The notes: generated from the sequence alone by a model not told the origin. Shown: positions 46,568 through 55,584, numbered from the stretch's first letter. The stretch is 55,986 bases of DNA from Oscillospiraceae bacterium (GCA_029098185.1 JAQXNV010000018.1:1-55986), one strand, 5' to 3'. Numbers and translations: made by a program.

Positions 46568-47062
46568 ATGGCTATTCGTAAAATTGTAATTGAAGGCGAT
46601 GCGGTGTTGGCAAAAAAGTGCCGGCCTGTGGAAAAGTTCGATGACCGGCTGGCTGAGCTGCTGGATGACCTTTACGACACGCTGGTAGACGCAGACGGCT
46701 GCGGCATCGCCGCACCGCAGGTGGGCATCATCCGCCGGGCGTGCATCGTCGATGTAGGTAACGGCAAAGTGGAGATGGTCAACCCGGAGATCATCGAGGC
46801 CGAGGGAGAACAGCATTTGCAGGAAGGCTGCTTGTCCTGTCCCAATCAGTGGGGCGTGACGACTCGTCCGGCAAAGATCAAGGTCCGTGCCCAGGACCGC
46901 AAGGGCGATTTCTTTGAATTTGAGGCCACCGAGCTGTTTGCCGTGGCCTGCTGCCATGAGATCGACCATCTGGACGGCATCCTCTTTAAGGAGCACGTTA
47001 TCGGCAAGCTGACAGCCGACGCCATGGATGAAGAAGAGATCGAAGAACTGCTGTCCCGGTAA
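46568..47062 (+). CDS. def: Peptide deformylase
   Basis: This metal enzyme removes the formyl group from new proteins. The 164 residues contain the three motifs GCGIAAPQVG, QEGCLSCP and CCHEIDHLDG (Cys and two His bind the metal, Glu is catalytic). ATG 46568 with GAAGGGTG upstream is used; a frame extending to 46490 lacks a site. It is followed 12 bases later by fmt, the functional counterpart. Confidence 0.95.
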   Translation: MAIRKIVIEGDAVLAKKCRPVEKFDDRLAELLDDLYDTLVDADGCGIAAPQVGIIRRACIVDVGNGKVEMVNPEIIEAEGEQHLQEGCLSCPNQWGVTTRPAKIKVRAQDRKGDFFEFEATELFAVACCHEIDHLDGILFKEHVIGKLTADAMDEEEIEELLSR

Positions 47063-47074
47063 GGAGGAGCGCTG

Positions 47075-48010
47075 ATGAGAATCGTGTTTATGGGCACGCC
47101 GGATTTCGCCGTGCCCTGCTTGCAGGCACTGCTGGACAAGGGCCACGACGTCTGTGCCGTTTACACCCAGCCGGATAAGCCGGTGGGCAGAAAGCAGATC
47201 TTAACGCCGCCGCCGGTAAAGACTTTGGCGCTGGAGCACGGGATCCCCGTATACCAGCCCACCACCTTCCGGGACGAGGAAACGGTAAAGACGCTCTCGT
47301 CCCTGCAGCCGGAGCTGATCGCTGTTGTGGCTTACGGAAAGCTGCTGCCCAAAAGCGTGCTGGACATTCCGCCCTATGGCTGCATCAATGTCCACGGCTC
47401 TCTGCTGCCAAAGTACCGGGGCGCAGCACCCATTCAGTGGGCCGTCCTCAACGGCGACAAGGTGACGGGCGTGACCACCATGTATATGGGGGAGGGACTG
47501 GATACCGGCGATATGCTGGATAAGGCAGAAACGAGCATCGATCCCGACGAGACTTCCGGAGAGCTGTTTGACCGGTTGTCTTTGCTGGGCGCACAGCTGC
47601 TTTTGCAGACGGTAGACGCGCTGCAAAAGGGCGACGTGCATAGAACGGTCCAGGATGAAGCTTTGGCTACCCACACCAAAAAGATCGACAAATCCCTCTG
47701 TCCCATCGACTGGAACGGGACAGCCCAGCACATCCATGACCAGGTGCGGGGGTTATCTCCCTGGCCGACAGCAACGACGACTTTCCGGGGCAAGACGCTG
47801 AAAATTCATAAAACCGCCCGTTGTGGGGAAGCTTTTTCTGGAACGGCCGGCACCATCCTTGTCCAAAACGGCCGGTATTTCGTCCTCTGCGGAGAGGGTG
47901 CTCTGGAGCTGCTGGAGGTCCAGTATGCCGGCAGCAAGCGCATGAGCGCCGGCGACTTTTTCCGGGGACATCCCGTAACGCCTGGCGAAACATTGGAGGC
48001 GTCGGTATGA
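47075..48010 (+). CDS. fmt: Methionyl-tRNA formyltransferase
   Basis: Fmt formylates initiator Met-tRNA using 10-formyltetrahydrofolate. The 311 residues open with RIVFMGTPDFAVPCLQAL and contain the folate/catalytic motif NVHGSLLPKYRGAAPIQWA with the conserved Asn-His, plus the GVTTMYMGEGLDTGD segment. A C-terminal OB-fold domain binds tRNA. GGAGGAG is upstream of the ATG. Its substrate tRNA is encoded at the left end of the window. It overlaps rsmB by four bases. Confidence 0.95.
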   Translation: MRIVFMGTPDFAVPCLQALLDKGHDVCAVYTQPDKPVGRKQILTPPPVKTLALEHGIPVYQPTTFRDEETVKTLSSLQPELIAVVAYGKLLPKSVLDIPPYGCINVHGSLLPKYRGAAPIQWAVLNGDKVTGVTTMYMGEGLDTGDMLDKAETSIDPDETSGELFDRLSLLGAQLLLQTVDALQKGDVHRTVQDEALATHTKKIDKSLCPIDWNGTAQHIHDQVRGLSPWPTATTTFRGKTLKIHKTARCGEAFSGTAGTILVQNGRYFVLCGEGALELLEVQYAGSKRMSAGDFFRGHPVTPGETLEASV

Positions 48011-49359
48011 GCAACGCAAGAACGGTGGCGCTGTCGGCCTTGCTCCAGGTGGAGGAAAACGAGGGATACTCCAATATCGTCATCGACAAGGCCATCCGGG
48101 CGGGAGAACTGCAAAAGAAGGACGCTGCCCTGGCTACCACCATTTTTTATGGCGTGCTGGAGCGGCGGCTGACGCTGGATTACCTGCTGTCCAGGTTTTC
48201 CAACATCCCCCTCAACAGCCTGTCGCCGGCGGTGCTGAATATCCTGCGCATCGGGGCGTATCAGATCTTGTATCTGGAGAAGATCCCCCATTCCGCCGCA
48301 GTCAACGAAGCGGTCAACTGTGCCGCCGGGGATCGAAAGCTCATAAAGAGCAAGGGGTTTATCAACGGCGTTTTGCGCACGCTGGTGCGCAATCTCGACC
48401 ATCTGCCTAAGGTCGACCCAAAGCGCTCTCTGCAAAAGGCCATGAGCATACAATATTCCATTCCCCAATGGCTGCTAAAGCTGTGGAGCGATAGCTACGG
48501 GGCAGATGTGACCCGTCAGATGGCGGAACGATTACAGGAGCGGCTGCCCGTTTACGCGCGGGTCAACACCACAAAAACAAATACAGACGACCTGCTGAAG
48601 ATGTTGAAAAGCGAGGGCGTCACCGCCAAAAAGGCGGACCTGCTGCCCGATGCCATCGCGTTAAAAGGCACCGGTGCTGTGGATCATCTGGAGAGCTTTC
48701 AGCAGGGGCTTTACCACATTCAGGATCTGTCGTCCCAGCTTTGCTGTCATCTCCTGTCGCCAAAGGCGGGAGAAACGGTAGCGGACCTGTGTGCCGCGCC
48801 CGGCGGCAAGACCTTCACCATGGCTGAGTTGATGGAAAACAAGGGGCGTCTGCTATCCTATGATAAATATAAGGGCAAGGTGGGGCTTATCCGCAAGGGG
48901 GCTAAGCGGCTGGGCCTGACCTGTGTAGAAGCGTGGATCCGGGATTCGCTGAACCCGGAGGAGACGCGGCTTTATGCCGACCGGGTCCTTTGCGACGCAC
49001 CCTGCGCGGGACTGGGGATCATCGGGCGAAAGCCGGAGATCCGTTACAAGGACCCCAAAACACTGGAGGCGCTGCCAAAGGTGCAGACAGCTATCCTTTC
49101 CCAGGCTGCGCGTCAGGTGAAGGTAGGCGGACTGCTGGCCTATTCCACGTGCAGTTTAAACCCGGCGGAAAACGGTCAGGTGGCCGACGGCTTTTTGCGG
49201 GAGCACCCGGAATTTTCCCCGGTAACGCTCTCTTTGCCGGAAACGGTGCGGCGGGGCATTGAGGAGCCGGACAACCAGTTGACGCTGCTGCCGCACCTCA
49301 ACGGCACCGATGGCTTTTTCATTGCCCTGTTCCGCCGGGAGGGCGAAACACCGGATTAA
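48007..49359 (+). CDS. rsmB: 16S rRNA (cytosine-967) C5-methyltransferase
   Basis: This is a 450-residue SAM-dependent RNA m5C methyltransferase of the Sun/Fmu type. The N-terminal NusB-like domain (TVALSALLQVEENEGYSN) is followed by the SAM-binding AAPGGKTFTMAELM. The catalytic DAPCAGLG motif supplies one cysteine, and YSTCSLNPAENG supplies the other. Its start overlaps the fmt stop (ATGA), with GGAGG just before. Confidence 0.94.
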   Translation: MSNARTVALSALLQVEENEGYSNIVIDKAIRAGELQKKDAALATTIFYGVLERRLTLDYLLSRFSNIPLNSLSPAVLNILRIGAYQILYLEKIPHSAAVNEAVNCAAGDRKLIKSKGFINGVLRTLVRNLDHLPKVDPKRSLQKAMSIQYSIPQWLLKLWSDSYGADVTRQMAERLQERLPVYARVNTTKTNTDDLLKMLKSEGVTAKKADLLPDAIALKGTGAVDHLESFQQGLYHIQDLSSQLCCHLLSPKAGETVADLCAAPGGKTFTMAELMENKGRLLSYDKYKGKVGLIRKGAKRLGLTCVEAWIRDSLNPEETRLYADRVLCDAPCAGLGIIGRKPEIRYKDPKTLEALPKVQTAILSQAARQVKVGGLLAYSTCSLNPAENGQVADGFLREHPEFSPVTLSLPETVRRGIEEPDNQLTLLPHLNGTDGFFIALFRREGETPD

Positions 49360-49403
49360 GGCGCCATTTTCCACAATGGAAATATTAAGAAGGAGAACGA
49401 CAG

Positions 49404-50453
49404 ATGGAACGGCAAGATAAGATCGACATCAAATCGAAAACGCTTTCGGAGCTGCAGGAGGACTTTGTTTCTCAGGGCCTGCCCAGGTATAAGGCACTGC
49501 AGGTTTACCGGTGGCTGCACCGGGGCGTTTCGTCCTTTGAGGAGATGACAGACCAGTCAAAAGCCCTGCGGGAACAGCTCTCCCAAAAGTATTACATCTC
49601 TGTAGCAACTATTGAAAAAAAGCAGGTTTCTGCTTATGATAATACTGTCAAATACCTGTTTTCTCTGCCGGATGGCGAGTGCGTAGAGTCGGTGCTGATG
49701 CAGTATCATCACGGCTATTCCATCTGTATTTCCACCCAGGTAGGCTGCCGTATGGGCTGTACCTTCTGCGCCACCGGGATGTGCGGCTTTGCCCGCAATC
49801 TGTGCCCGTCGGAAATGCTGGCCCAGATCCAGTCTGCCCAGCAAGATCAGAATATCCGCATCTCCAACGTGGTGCTCATGGGCATGGGCGAACCGCTGGA
49901 CAACTATGAAAACGTCCTGCGTTTTCTGGAGCTGGTCTCCTCCGATGAGGGCATGAACATCGGGATGCGGCACATCTCCCTTTCCACCTGCGGCGTTGTG
50001 GACAAGATCTATGATCTGGCGGACCGGAAGCTGCAACTGACGCTGTCGGTATCGCTGCACGCGCCCAACGACGCCATCCGCTCACAGACTATGCCCATCA
50101 ACCGGAAATGGGGCGTGGACACGCTGCTGAAAGCCTGCCGGTACTACAGTAAGACCACCGGCCGGCGCATCTCCTTTGAATACGCCATGATCGCCGGCGT
50201 CAGCGACAGCGACGACTGCGCCAGGGAGCTGGCCCACAAGCTGAAGGGCACCCTGAGCCACGTCAATCTGATCCCGGTCAATCACGTTTCCGGCAACGGG
50301 TATCAAAAAAGTGACGGCCCCCGTCTGCACCGCTTTTGTCAGATCCTGAACGACAGCGGGATCACGGCGACAGTCCGCCGGACGCTGGGGGCCGATATAG
50401 ATGCGTCCTGCGGCCAGCTGCGCCGCAGACACAGAGAGGAGGTGGCAGAATGA
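49404..50453 (+). CDS. rlmN: Dual-specificity 23S rRNA/tRNA m2A methyltransferase RlmN
   Basis: This radical-SAM enzyme methylates A2503 of 23S rRNA and A37 of some tRNAs. The 349 residues contain the cluster motif CRMGCTFCATG (CxxxCxxC), GMGEPLDNYENV, and a late cysteine in the C-terminal segment (DASCGQLRRRH) used for methyl transfer; an upstream conserved cysteine is in FCATGMCG. The ribosome site is AGAAGGAG. It overlaps prpC by four bases. Confidence 0.95.
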   Translation: MERQDKIDIKSKTLSELQEDFVSQGLPRYKALQVYRWLHRGVSSFEEMTDQSKALREQLSQKYYISVATIEKKQVSAYDNTVKYLFSLPDGECVESVLMQYHHGYSICISTQVGCRMGCTFCATGMCGFARNLCPSEMLAQIQSAQQDQNIRISNVVLMGMGEPLDNYENVLRFLELVSSDEGMNIGMRHISLSTCGVVDKIYDLADRKLQLTLSVSLHAPNDAIRSQTMPINRKWGVDTLLKACRYYSKTTGRRISFEYAMIAGVSDSDDCARELAHKLKGTLSHVNLIPVNHVSGNGYQKSDGPRLHRFCQILNDSGITATVRRTLGADIDASCGQLRRRHREEVAE

Positions 50454-51175
50454 AAGTAGACAGTGTGACCGACATCGGGCTGGTGCGCGCCCAGAATGAG
50501 GACGACGTTGCCACCGGGCTGCTGCCGGATGGCGCCTGGGCCGTAGTGTGCGACGGCATGGGCGGCGCCAATGCCGGCGAGGTCGCCAGTCAGAACGCGG
50601 TACAGGTCATCACAGACACCATCTGTCAAAATTACAGCGAGGGCGCTTCGGACAATGCCATCAAATACCTGCTCCACGACGCCCTCTGTGAGGCCAACAC
50701 GATCCTATTCAATCTGTCCAATGAATATCAACATCTTTCCGGCATGGGGACCACGGCAGTAGCTGCCGTCATCACCCAGGGCAAGGCCCATGTCTGCCAC
50801 GCGGGAGACAGCCGGGCTTACCTGCTCCGGGAAGAATCGGTCCAGCAGGTCACCAAGGACCACTCCATCGTCCAGGAGCTGGTGGACGCCGGCACCTTAA
50901 CGCCGGAACAGGCCCAGCTCCATCCCCAGCGGAACATCATCACCCGCTGCCTCGGTGTGCGGGAAAGCGTCGATGTGGATTACCGGGAGTTCCCGGTCCA
51001 GCCGGGAGACGTCCTGCTGCTCTGTTCCGATGGATTGTCAACGTATTTCACCGAGGAGGAACTGCTACAGGAATCCCGACAGCGGGATCCCTCCTCTCTG
51101 ATCCGCCGTCTGGTGGAGCTGGCAAAGGAGCGGGGCGGCCGGGATAACATCACCGCGGCTGTCATCGAGAATTAG
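50450..51175 (+). CDS. prpC: PP2C-type serine/threonine phosphatase
   Basis: This is a 241-residue metal-dependent phosphatase that reverses PrkC phosphorylation. Metal-binding aspartates occur in RAQNEDD, CDGMGGANAGE, HAGDSRAYLL and GGRDNITAAVIE. LLLCSDGLSTYF is also typical. ATG 50450 follows GAGGAGGTGG. It is adjacent to the kinase gene, 20 bases away, as in most Firmicutes. Confidence 0.95.
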   Translation: MKVDSVTDIGLVRAQNEDDVATGLLPDGAWAVVCDGMGGANAGEVASQNAVQVITDTICQNYSEGASDNAIKYLLHDALCEANTILFNLSNEYQHLSGMGTTAVAAVITQGKAHVCHAGDSRAYLLREESVQQVTKDHSIVQELVDAGTLTPEQAQLHPQRNIITRCLGVRESVDVDYREFPVQPGDVLLLCSDGLSTYFTEEELLQESRQRDPSSLIRRLVELAKERGGRDNITAAVIEN

Positions 51176-51195
51176 TGGAAAAGGAGGAATTTCCC

Positions 51196-53364
51196 ATGGA
51201 TAAATACACAGGAAAACGATTGGATGCCCGGTATGAGATCCAGGAGCTGATCGGCGTCGGCGGCATGGCATACGTTTACAAGGCCTATGACATCATCGAC
51301 GACCGGACCGTTGCCATCAAGATCCTGAAAGAGGAATTTTTGGGCAATCAGGATTTTCAGCGCCGGTTCAAAAATGAATCGAAGGCCATCGCCATGCTGG
51401 ACCATCCCAACATCGTCAAGGTATACAGCGTCAGCTTCGGCGACCGGATGCAGTATATCGTCATGGAGTATATTGACGGGATCACCCTAAAGGAATACAT
51501 GGACCGGCAGCAGGAAGTGAGCTGGAAGGAAGCCATCCATTTTGTCAGCCAGATCTTAAAGGCGCTCCACCATGCCCATGAAAATGGCATCATCCACCGG
51601 GACATCAAGCCCCAGAACATCATGCTGCTCCAGGACGGTACCATCAAGGTCACCGATTTTGGCATCGCCCGGTTCTCAGACAGCGAGACCCGCACCATGA
51701 CCGATAAAGCCATCGGTTCCGTCCACTACATCGCGCCGGAGCAGGCCCGGGGAGACCTGACCGACGGCAAGACCGACGTTTATTCTGTCGGCGTCATGCT
51801 GTACGAAATGATCACCGGCCAGCTTCCCTTTGAGGCGGACAATGCCGTTTCCGTTGCCATCATGCAGCTGCAAACGGAGCCGAAGCCGCCGAGAGAGATC
51901 AACCCGGCCATCCCTGTGGGGCTGGAGGAGATCACCCTCAAGGCCATGCAGAAGGATCCCCAAAAGCGGTATCAGTCGGCAAGAGAGATGCTCATCGATC
52001 TGGAAGCCTTCCGGCGGGATCCCAGCATCCAGTTCCACTATGGCCGCGGGACGACGGTAGAGGAGCCGACCCGGGTCGTCGATACCACCGGCGCTATGCC
52101 CATGGGCGGCGCGGTGATCCAGGAGGTAGATAACACTGCTTCCGTCCCGCCCCAGCAGACAGCGTCGTCTGCCAGAAGCCAGACCCAGCCTGTTTCCGAG
52201 GTCCAGCGTTACGGCGATAACTACGCCTACGACGCTTACGACGGCGAGGAGATGGAGGGGTCGCCGGCAAAGAAAAAAAAGACCGGCGTCATCGTCGGCG
52301 TCAGCGTGGCAGCGGCGGCAGTGGCCGCCATCATCGGCGTGGTGCTGCTGTTCGTCTTTGGCGTGTTCGGCGGCAATTCCGGCAGCGATGAGATCGATTT
52401 GCCCAATTTCGTCGGCCAGAAGCTGTCCGATGTGCAGAATCAGCAGAAGAACTCCGACTATAAAGACCTGAAGCTGAAGGTGGAATACACCGAGGATTCC
52501 GATCAGGAGGAAGGCATCATCGTCAAGCAGAATCCGGACGGCAAGATCAAGGTGAAGAAAAATGCGGAAGTCCTGCTGACAGTCAGCAGCGGCAAGACCA
52601 TGATCGACATCCCCGACGTGAAGAATTACAAGCAGTCCGACGCTGTGACAACACTGGAGCGGGCCGGCTTTGCAACGAAGATCGAGGAGCAGGAAAGCGA
52701 AACGGTAGAAAAGGGCAACGTCATCAAGACAGATCCGGCAGCGGGCCAAAAGGCGCCTAAGGATAGCACCATCACCGTTTACGTCAGCTCCGGCAAGAAG
52801 AAGGAGCCTGTGCCCTCTGTAGTGGGAGAATCTCTGGAATCGGCAAAGAGCAAGCTCCAGAGCGCAGGCTTCACTATCGGCGATATTTCCTATGACAACA
52901 GCGACAGCATCACAGAAGGCAACGTCATCTCTACAGACCCCGCCGGCGGCAGCCAGGCCGAAAAGGGCAGCGCGGTCAATCTGGTGGTCAGTGAGGGCAA
53001 AGCCATTGAGAGCGTCGGCGTCGAAGTTTATCTGCCCTCCGGCGTTTCCGGCGCCATGAATTTGGAAGCCTACCTCAACGGCGGCTTATACACCACCCAG
53101 AGCGTCAAATCCTCTCAGGGCGTCTTTGCCCTGGAGCTGGAAGGCCAGGGCAAGCAGCAGCTCAAGATCTATCTGGATGGCCAGCCCTATGCGGATTACA
53201 CCATCAATTTCGATAACGGTACCGTGACCCAGACCGGCAGCTATCAGTATACGCCCAGCGGCGGTGACGATGAACCGACAAATAACGGCGGCAGCGGCGG
53301 CGATTACCACGGCTACATCGATCCCAGCGTCAACAGCGGCGACTACGGCAATATCACCAATTGA
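51196..53364 (+). CDS. prkC: PASTA-domain serine/threonine kinase (PrkC/PknB)
   Basis: This transmembrane kinase senses muropeptides and regulates growth, wall metabolism and germination. The 722 residues comprise a cytoplasmic kinase domain (1 to ~270: GVGGMAYVYKA loop, VAIKILKEE lysine, HRDIKPQNIML catalytic loop, TDFGIARFSD), a linker and a transmembrane helix (about 364-388). Three extracellular PASTA repeats span about 401-603. An additional beta-rich domain and a Gly/Asn/Asp-rich tail follow. Three PASTA repeats plus this extra module is a moderate-length exterior. AAAAGGAGG precedes ATG 51196. Confidence 0.95.
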   Translation: MDKYTGKRLDARYEIQELIGVGGMAYVYKAYDIIDDRTVAIKILKEEFLGNQDFQRRFKNESKAIAMLDHPNIVKVYSVSFGDRMQYIVMEYIDGITLKEYMDRQQEVSWKEAIHFVSQILKALHHAHENGIIHRDIKPQNIMLLQDGTIKVTDFGIARFSDSETRTMTDKAIGSVHYIAPEQARGDLTDGKTDVYSVGVMLYEMITGQLPFEADNAVSVAIMQLQTEPKPPREINPAIPVGLEEITLKAMQKDPQKRYQSAREMLIDLEAFRRDPSIQFHYGRGTTVEEPTRVVDTTGAMPMGGAVIQEVDNTASVPPQQTASSARSQTQPVSEVQRYGDNYAYDAYDGEEMEGSPAKKKKTGVIVGVSVAAAAVAAIIGVVLLFVFGVFGGNSGSDEIDLPNFVGQKLSDVQNQQKNSDYKDLKLKVEYTEDSDQEEGIIVKQNPDGKIKVKKNAEVLLTVSSGKTMIDIPDVKNYKQSDAVTTLERAGFATKIEEQESETVEKGNVIKTDPAAGQKAPKDSTITVYVSSGKKKEPVPSVVGESLESAKSKLQSAGFTIGDISYDNSDSITEGNVISTDPAGGSQAEKGSAVNLVVSEGKAIESVGVEVYLPSGVSGAMNLEAYLNGGLYTTQSVKSSQGVFALELEGQGKQQLKIYLDGQPYADYTINFDNGTVTQTGSYQYTPSGGDDEPTNNGGSGGDYHGYIDPSVNSGDYGNITN

Positions 53365-53369
53365 GCCTT

Positions 53370-54254
53370 ATGGAAGAGAAACAGGGATTATTATTACAGG
53401 GCATCGGCGGCTTTTACTATGTAGAGGCAGAGGGCACGGTGTATGAATGCAAGGCACGGGGCGTGTTCCGCAAGAAAAAGCAAAAGCCGCTGGCCGGCGA
53501 TCACGTTACCCTTTTGCTGGAGGACGGCACCGCCACCATTACGGAATTACTGCCCCGAAAGAACAGTCTGATCCGGCCGCCGCTGGCCAATATGGATCAG
53601 TTGTTCCTGGTCAGCTCCGTGCGGGACCCATCGCCGAACCTGCTGGTGCTGGATAAAATGATCGCCGTGGCGGAGGATAAAAACATCGAGCCGGTGGTGA
53701 TCTTCTCCAAGACCGACCTGGGAGACGCTGCCCCGTTGGTGGACTTGTACCGCCGGGTCGGCCTGCCGGTCATCGCGGTGTCCCAAACATCGCCTGACGG
53801 CATCGAGGAGATCCGTTCCCGCCTAAAAGGAAAGGTGTCTGCCTTTGCGGGCAATACCGGTGTGGGCAAATCGACGCTGCTCAACCGGATCAGTACAGCC
53901 TTTCAGCGGGAGACAGGCGAGATCAGTCAAAAGCTGGGCCGGGGCCGTCATACGACCCGCAGCGCCGAGCTGCTGAAGCTGGATTGCGGCGGTTATGTTG
54001 CCGATACACCGGGCTTCTCCACGGTGGATATTGAGCGGTACGACATGGTGAAAAAGGACGATCTCCAGTATGCGTTCCGGGAATTTTCGCCGTATTTGGG
54101 AACGTGTAAATTCCAGTCCTGCGCCCATATTGGGGAAAAGGGCTGCGCTGTCTGTGCGGCGGTAGAGCGGGGAGAGATCGCCAAATCCCGCCACGACAGC
54201 TATGTATCAATGTATAACGAAGTCAAGGACATCAAGGAGTGGCAGCGAAAATGA
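53370..54254 (+). CDS. rsgA: Ribosome small-subunit GTPase RsgA
   Basis: RsgA is a late 30S-assembly GTPase. The 294 residues have an N-terminal OB fold, a circularly permuted GTPase domain in which G4 (FSKTDL) precedes the P-loop GNTGVGKSTLLNRI and G3 DTPGF, and a C-terminal zinc motif with Cys/His residues (CKFQSCAHIGEKGCAV). The ribosome-binding site is weak; ATG 53370 is used, though a TTG at 53361 overlapping the prkC stop would allow coupling. rpe, normally next in Bacillus, is absent and thiN follows. Confidence 0.94.
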   Translation: MEEKQGLLLQGIGGFYYVEAEGTVYECKARGVFRKKKQKPLAGDHVTLLLEDGTATITELLPRKNSLIRPPLANMDQLFLVSSVRDPSPNLLVLDKMIAVAEDKNIEPVVIFSKTDLGDAAPLVDLYRRVGLPVIAVSQTSPDGIEEIRSRLKGKVSAFAGNTGVGKSTLLNRISTAFQRETGEISQKLGRGRHTTRSAELLKLDCGGYVADTPGFSTVDIERYDMVKKDDLQYAFREFSPYLGTCKFQSCAHIGEKGCAVCAAVERGEIAKSRHDSYVSMYNEVKDIKEWQRK

Positions 54255-54877
54255 AGGGATGTGTCATCATTGGCGCGTCGCCAAAAGCCCAGTTGCCCCC
54301 CAACTTTTCCGTGGGGAACGACGGGGTGTTCTGTGCCGACGGCGGCTACGACCGGGCGGTTTCCTGGGGCATTGCGCCCGATGTGGTCATCGGCGACTTT
54401 GATTCGGCAAAGGAGATCCCCCAGGGGGATTTTGAAGTTGTGCGATTGCCCAGAGAAAAGGATGATACCGATCTATTGGCAGCGGTAAAGCTGGCTCTTC
54501 AGCGGGGATACCGTGGATTTCGGATCCTGGGGGCCCTGGGAGGCCGTTTAGACCACAGCTATGGAAATCTATCCGTTTTGGCGTTTCTCGCCGCACAGGG
54601 CGCCACAGCCACCCTGGAGGACGGGGAAACCGTCGTGCAGTTGGTGAGCCATAGTGATCCGCCCCTTGTGCTGGAGCGCCAGATGGGACGCACAGTGTCG
54701 GTTTTCCCTTTTGGGGCGGATCGGTGCATCGCCAGCTATACAGGCTTGCAGTATCCTTTGGACCACGGGACGCTGTCCATCGAGGTGCCCTTAGGCGTCA
54801 GCAATGTAGTAATAGCGGAGCGGGCCACCATCACCATCGAAGCGGGCACAGCCCTTGTCATCATCTTAAACGAATAG
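54251..54877 (+). CDS. thiN: Thiamine pyrophosphokinase
   Basis: ThiN transfers pyrophosphate from ATP to thiamine, making the ThDP used by acetolactate synthase among others. The 208 residues contain CADGGYDRAVSWGI, VVIGDFDSAKEIP and EKDDTDLLAAVKLAL, in which the aspartates bind metal and thiamine, and ILGALGGRLDHSYGNL. It overlaps the rsgA stop by four bases, with AAGGAG upstream. A terminator follows. Confidence 0.94.
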   Translation: MKGCVIIGASPKAQLPPNFSVGNDGVFCADGGYDRAVSWGIAPDVVIGDFDSAKEIPQGDFEVVRLPREKDDTDLLAAVKLALQRGYRGFRILGALGGRLDHSYGNLSVLAFLAAQGATATLEDGETVVQLVSHSDPPLVLERQMGRTVSVFPFGADRCIASYTGLQYPLDHGTLSIEVPLGVSNVVIAERATITIEAGTALVIILNE

Positions 54878-54884
54878 ACAGAAG

Positions 54885-54912
54885 CAGTCGGTTTTACGCC
54901 GGCTGTTTTTTT
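54885..54912 (+). terminator. Terminator after thiN
   Basis: CAGTCGG pairs with CCGGCTG (one G:U) around a short loop and is followed by TTTTTTT. Confidence 0.85.
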
Positions 54913-54985
54913 GTGGGGAGAAAAAATCCGCACACTTTTTCGAAAATCCCATAGGATAGGGTAAAAGCAGGTCAGGAGGTTGCGT

Positions 54986-55156
54986 ATGAAGCTGTCATGC
55001 AAGGGGATTGGAAAATGCTACTGCAAAAGCCAATTTGCCGTGACCTTTGGGCTTGGGCTGGTCATTGCGTGCTTCTGCCCCATGAAGGTGACGCTGTTTT
55101 TGGCAGGGGTCATCATTGCGGCACTGGGCATCGCGGTGGTCCGGCGACATCATTGA
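54986..55156 (+). CDS. Small cysteine-rich membrane protein
   Basis: This is a 56-residue frame with GGAGG seven bases before the ATG. The N-terminus has a cysteine cluster (SCKGIGKCYCKS), followed by two hydrophobic stretches (about 18-32 and 35-50) separated by CFCPMK, and it ends in VVRRHH. It lies between thiN and spoVM, with spoVM starting 14 bases after its stop, so they probably share a transcript. I know no assigned function. The good ribosome site, compact spacing and membrane-protein composition argue that it is real. Confidence 0.7.
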   Translation: MKLSCKGIGKCYCKSQFAVTFGLGLVIACFCPMKVTLFLAGVIIAALGIAVVRRHH

Positions 55157-55170
55157 CAATGGAGGGCATC

Positions 55171-55254
55171 ATGAAAATTGTATTGATCGATCATCCGAAG
55201 GTGTTAGGATTCCTGCTGCGGCATTATTACAAGATTCCCGTGGAAAAAGAATAA
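55171..55254 (+). CDS. spoVM: Stage V sporulation protein M (SpoVM), 27 residues
   Basis: This tiny amphipathic protein in Bacillus recognises the curved forespore membrane and anchors the spore coat. The frame starts MKIVLID, has Pro-Lys at residues 9-10, Leu-Gly at 12-13, Arg at 17, and an acidic/lysine C-terminus. That matches the Bacillus pattern MK....I..PK.LG...R in size and spacing. Its position just after thiN in the prpC-prkC-rsgA-thiN cluster is exactly where Bacillus carries spoVM. GGAGGG is the ribosome site. Confidence 0.85.
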   Translation: MKIVLIDHPKVLGFLLRHYYKIPVEKE

Positions 55255-55265
55255 GAAACGGCAGA

Positions 55266-55293
55266 AAACGGTGGGATTCCCGCCGTTTTTCGA
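55266..55293 (+). terminator. Terminator of spoVM
   Basis: AAACGGTGGG pairs with CCCGCCGTTT (one G:U) around a 3-base loop and is followed by TT. Confidence 0.8.
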
Positions 55294-55341
55294 TTTTTGC
55301 AAAGAAATTTGTCATTTTTTAAATTTTTTTCAAAAAAGGTG

Positions 55342-55370
55342 TTGACATTCCGAAAAAGGCATGGTATGAT
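55342..55370 (+). promoter_or_regulatory. Ribosomal RNA operon promoter
   Basis: TTGACA (55342-55347) and TATGAT (55365-55370) have 17-bp spacing. An A/T tract just upstream (from about 55314) is UP-element-like. The ~215-base leader that follows contains TTGAAAATTAAACAA, a segment common in Firmicute 16S leaders, and several small hairpins. Confidence 0.88.
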
Positions 55371-55584
55371 AGTGAAGCTGTCGCACGAGAGAACAAAAAC
55401 GGCAGCGAACAGGACCTTGAAAATTAAACAACGAAAGACAAAAGGAACCCGTAATTCCAGAAGCTTTAAAAGCTTCAATTACAGTAAAGAGTGACGAACT
55501 AAAATCGTCGACGCTAGTAAGCGTCTTAAGAGCAAATCAGCTTTTAGAATTTGATTGGTACAGCTTCGGCTGTAGTGATACAAT

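Noticed and set aside
55297..55494. 65-codon open frame in the 16S leader
   Set aside because: It spans the rRNA promoter and leader and is lysine/arginine/threonine-rich as expected from random A-rich DNA.
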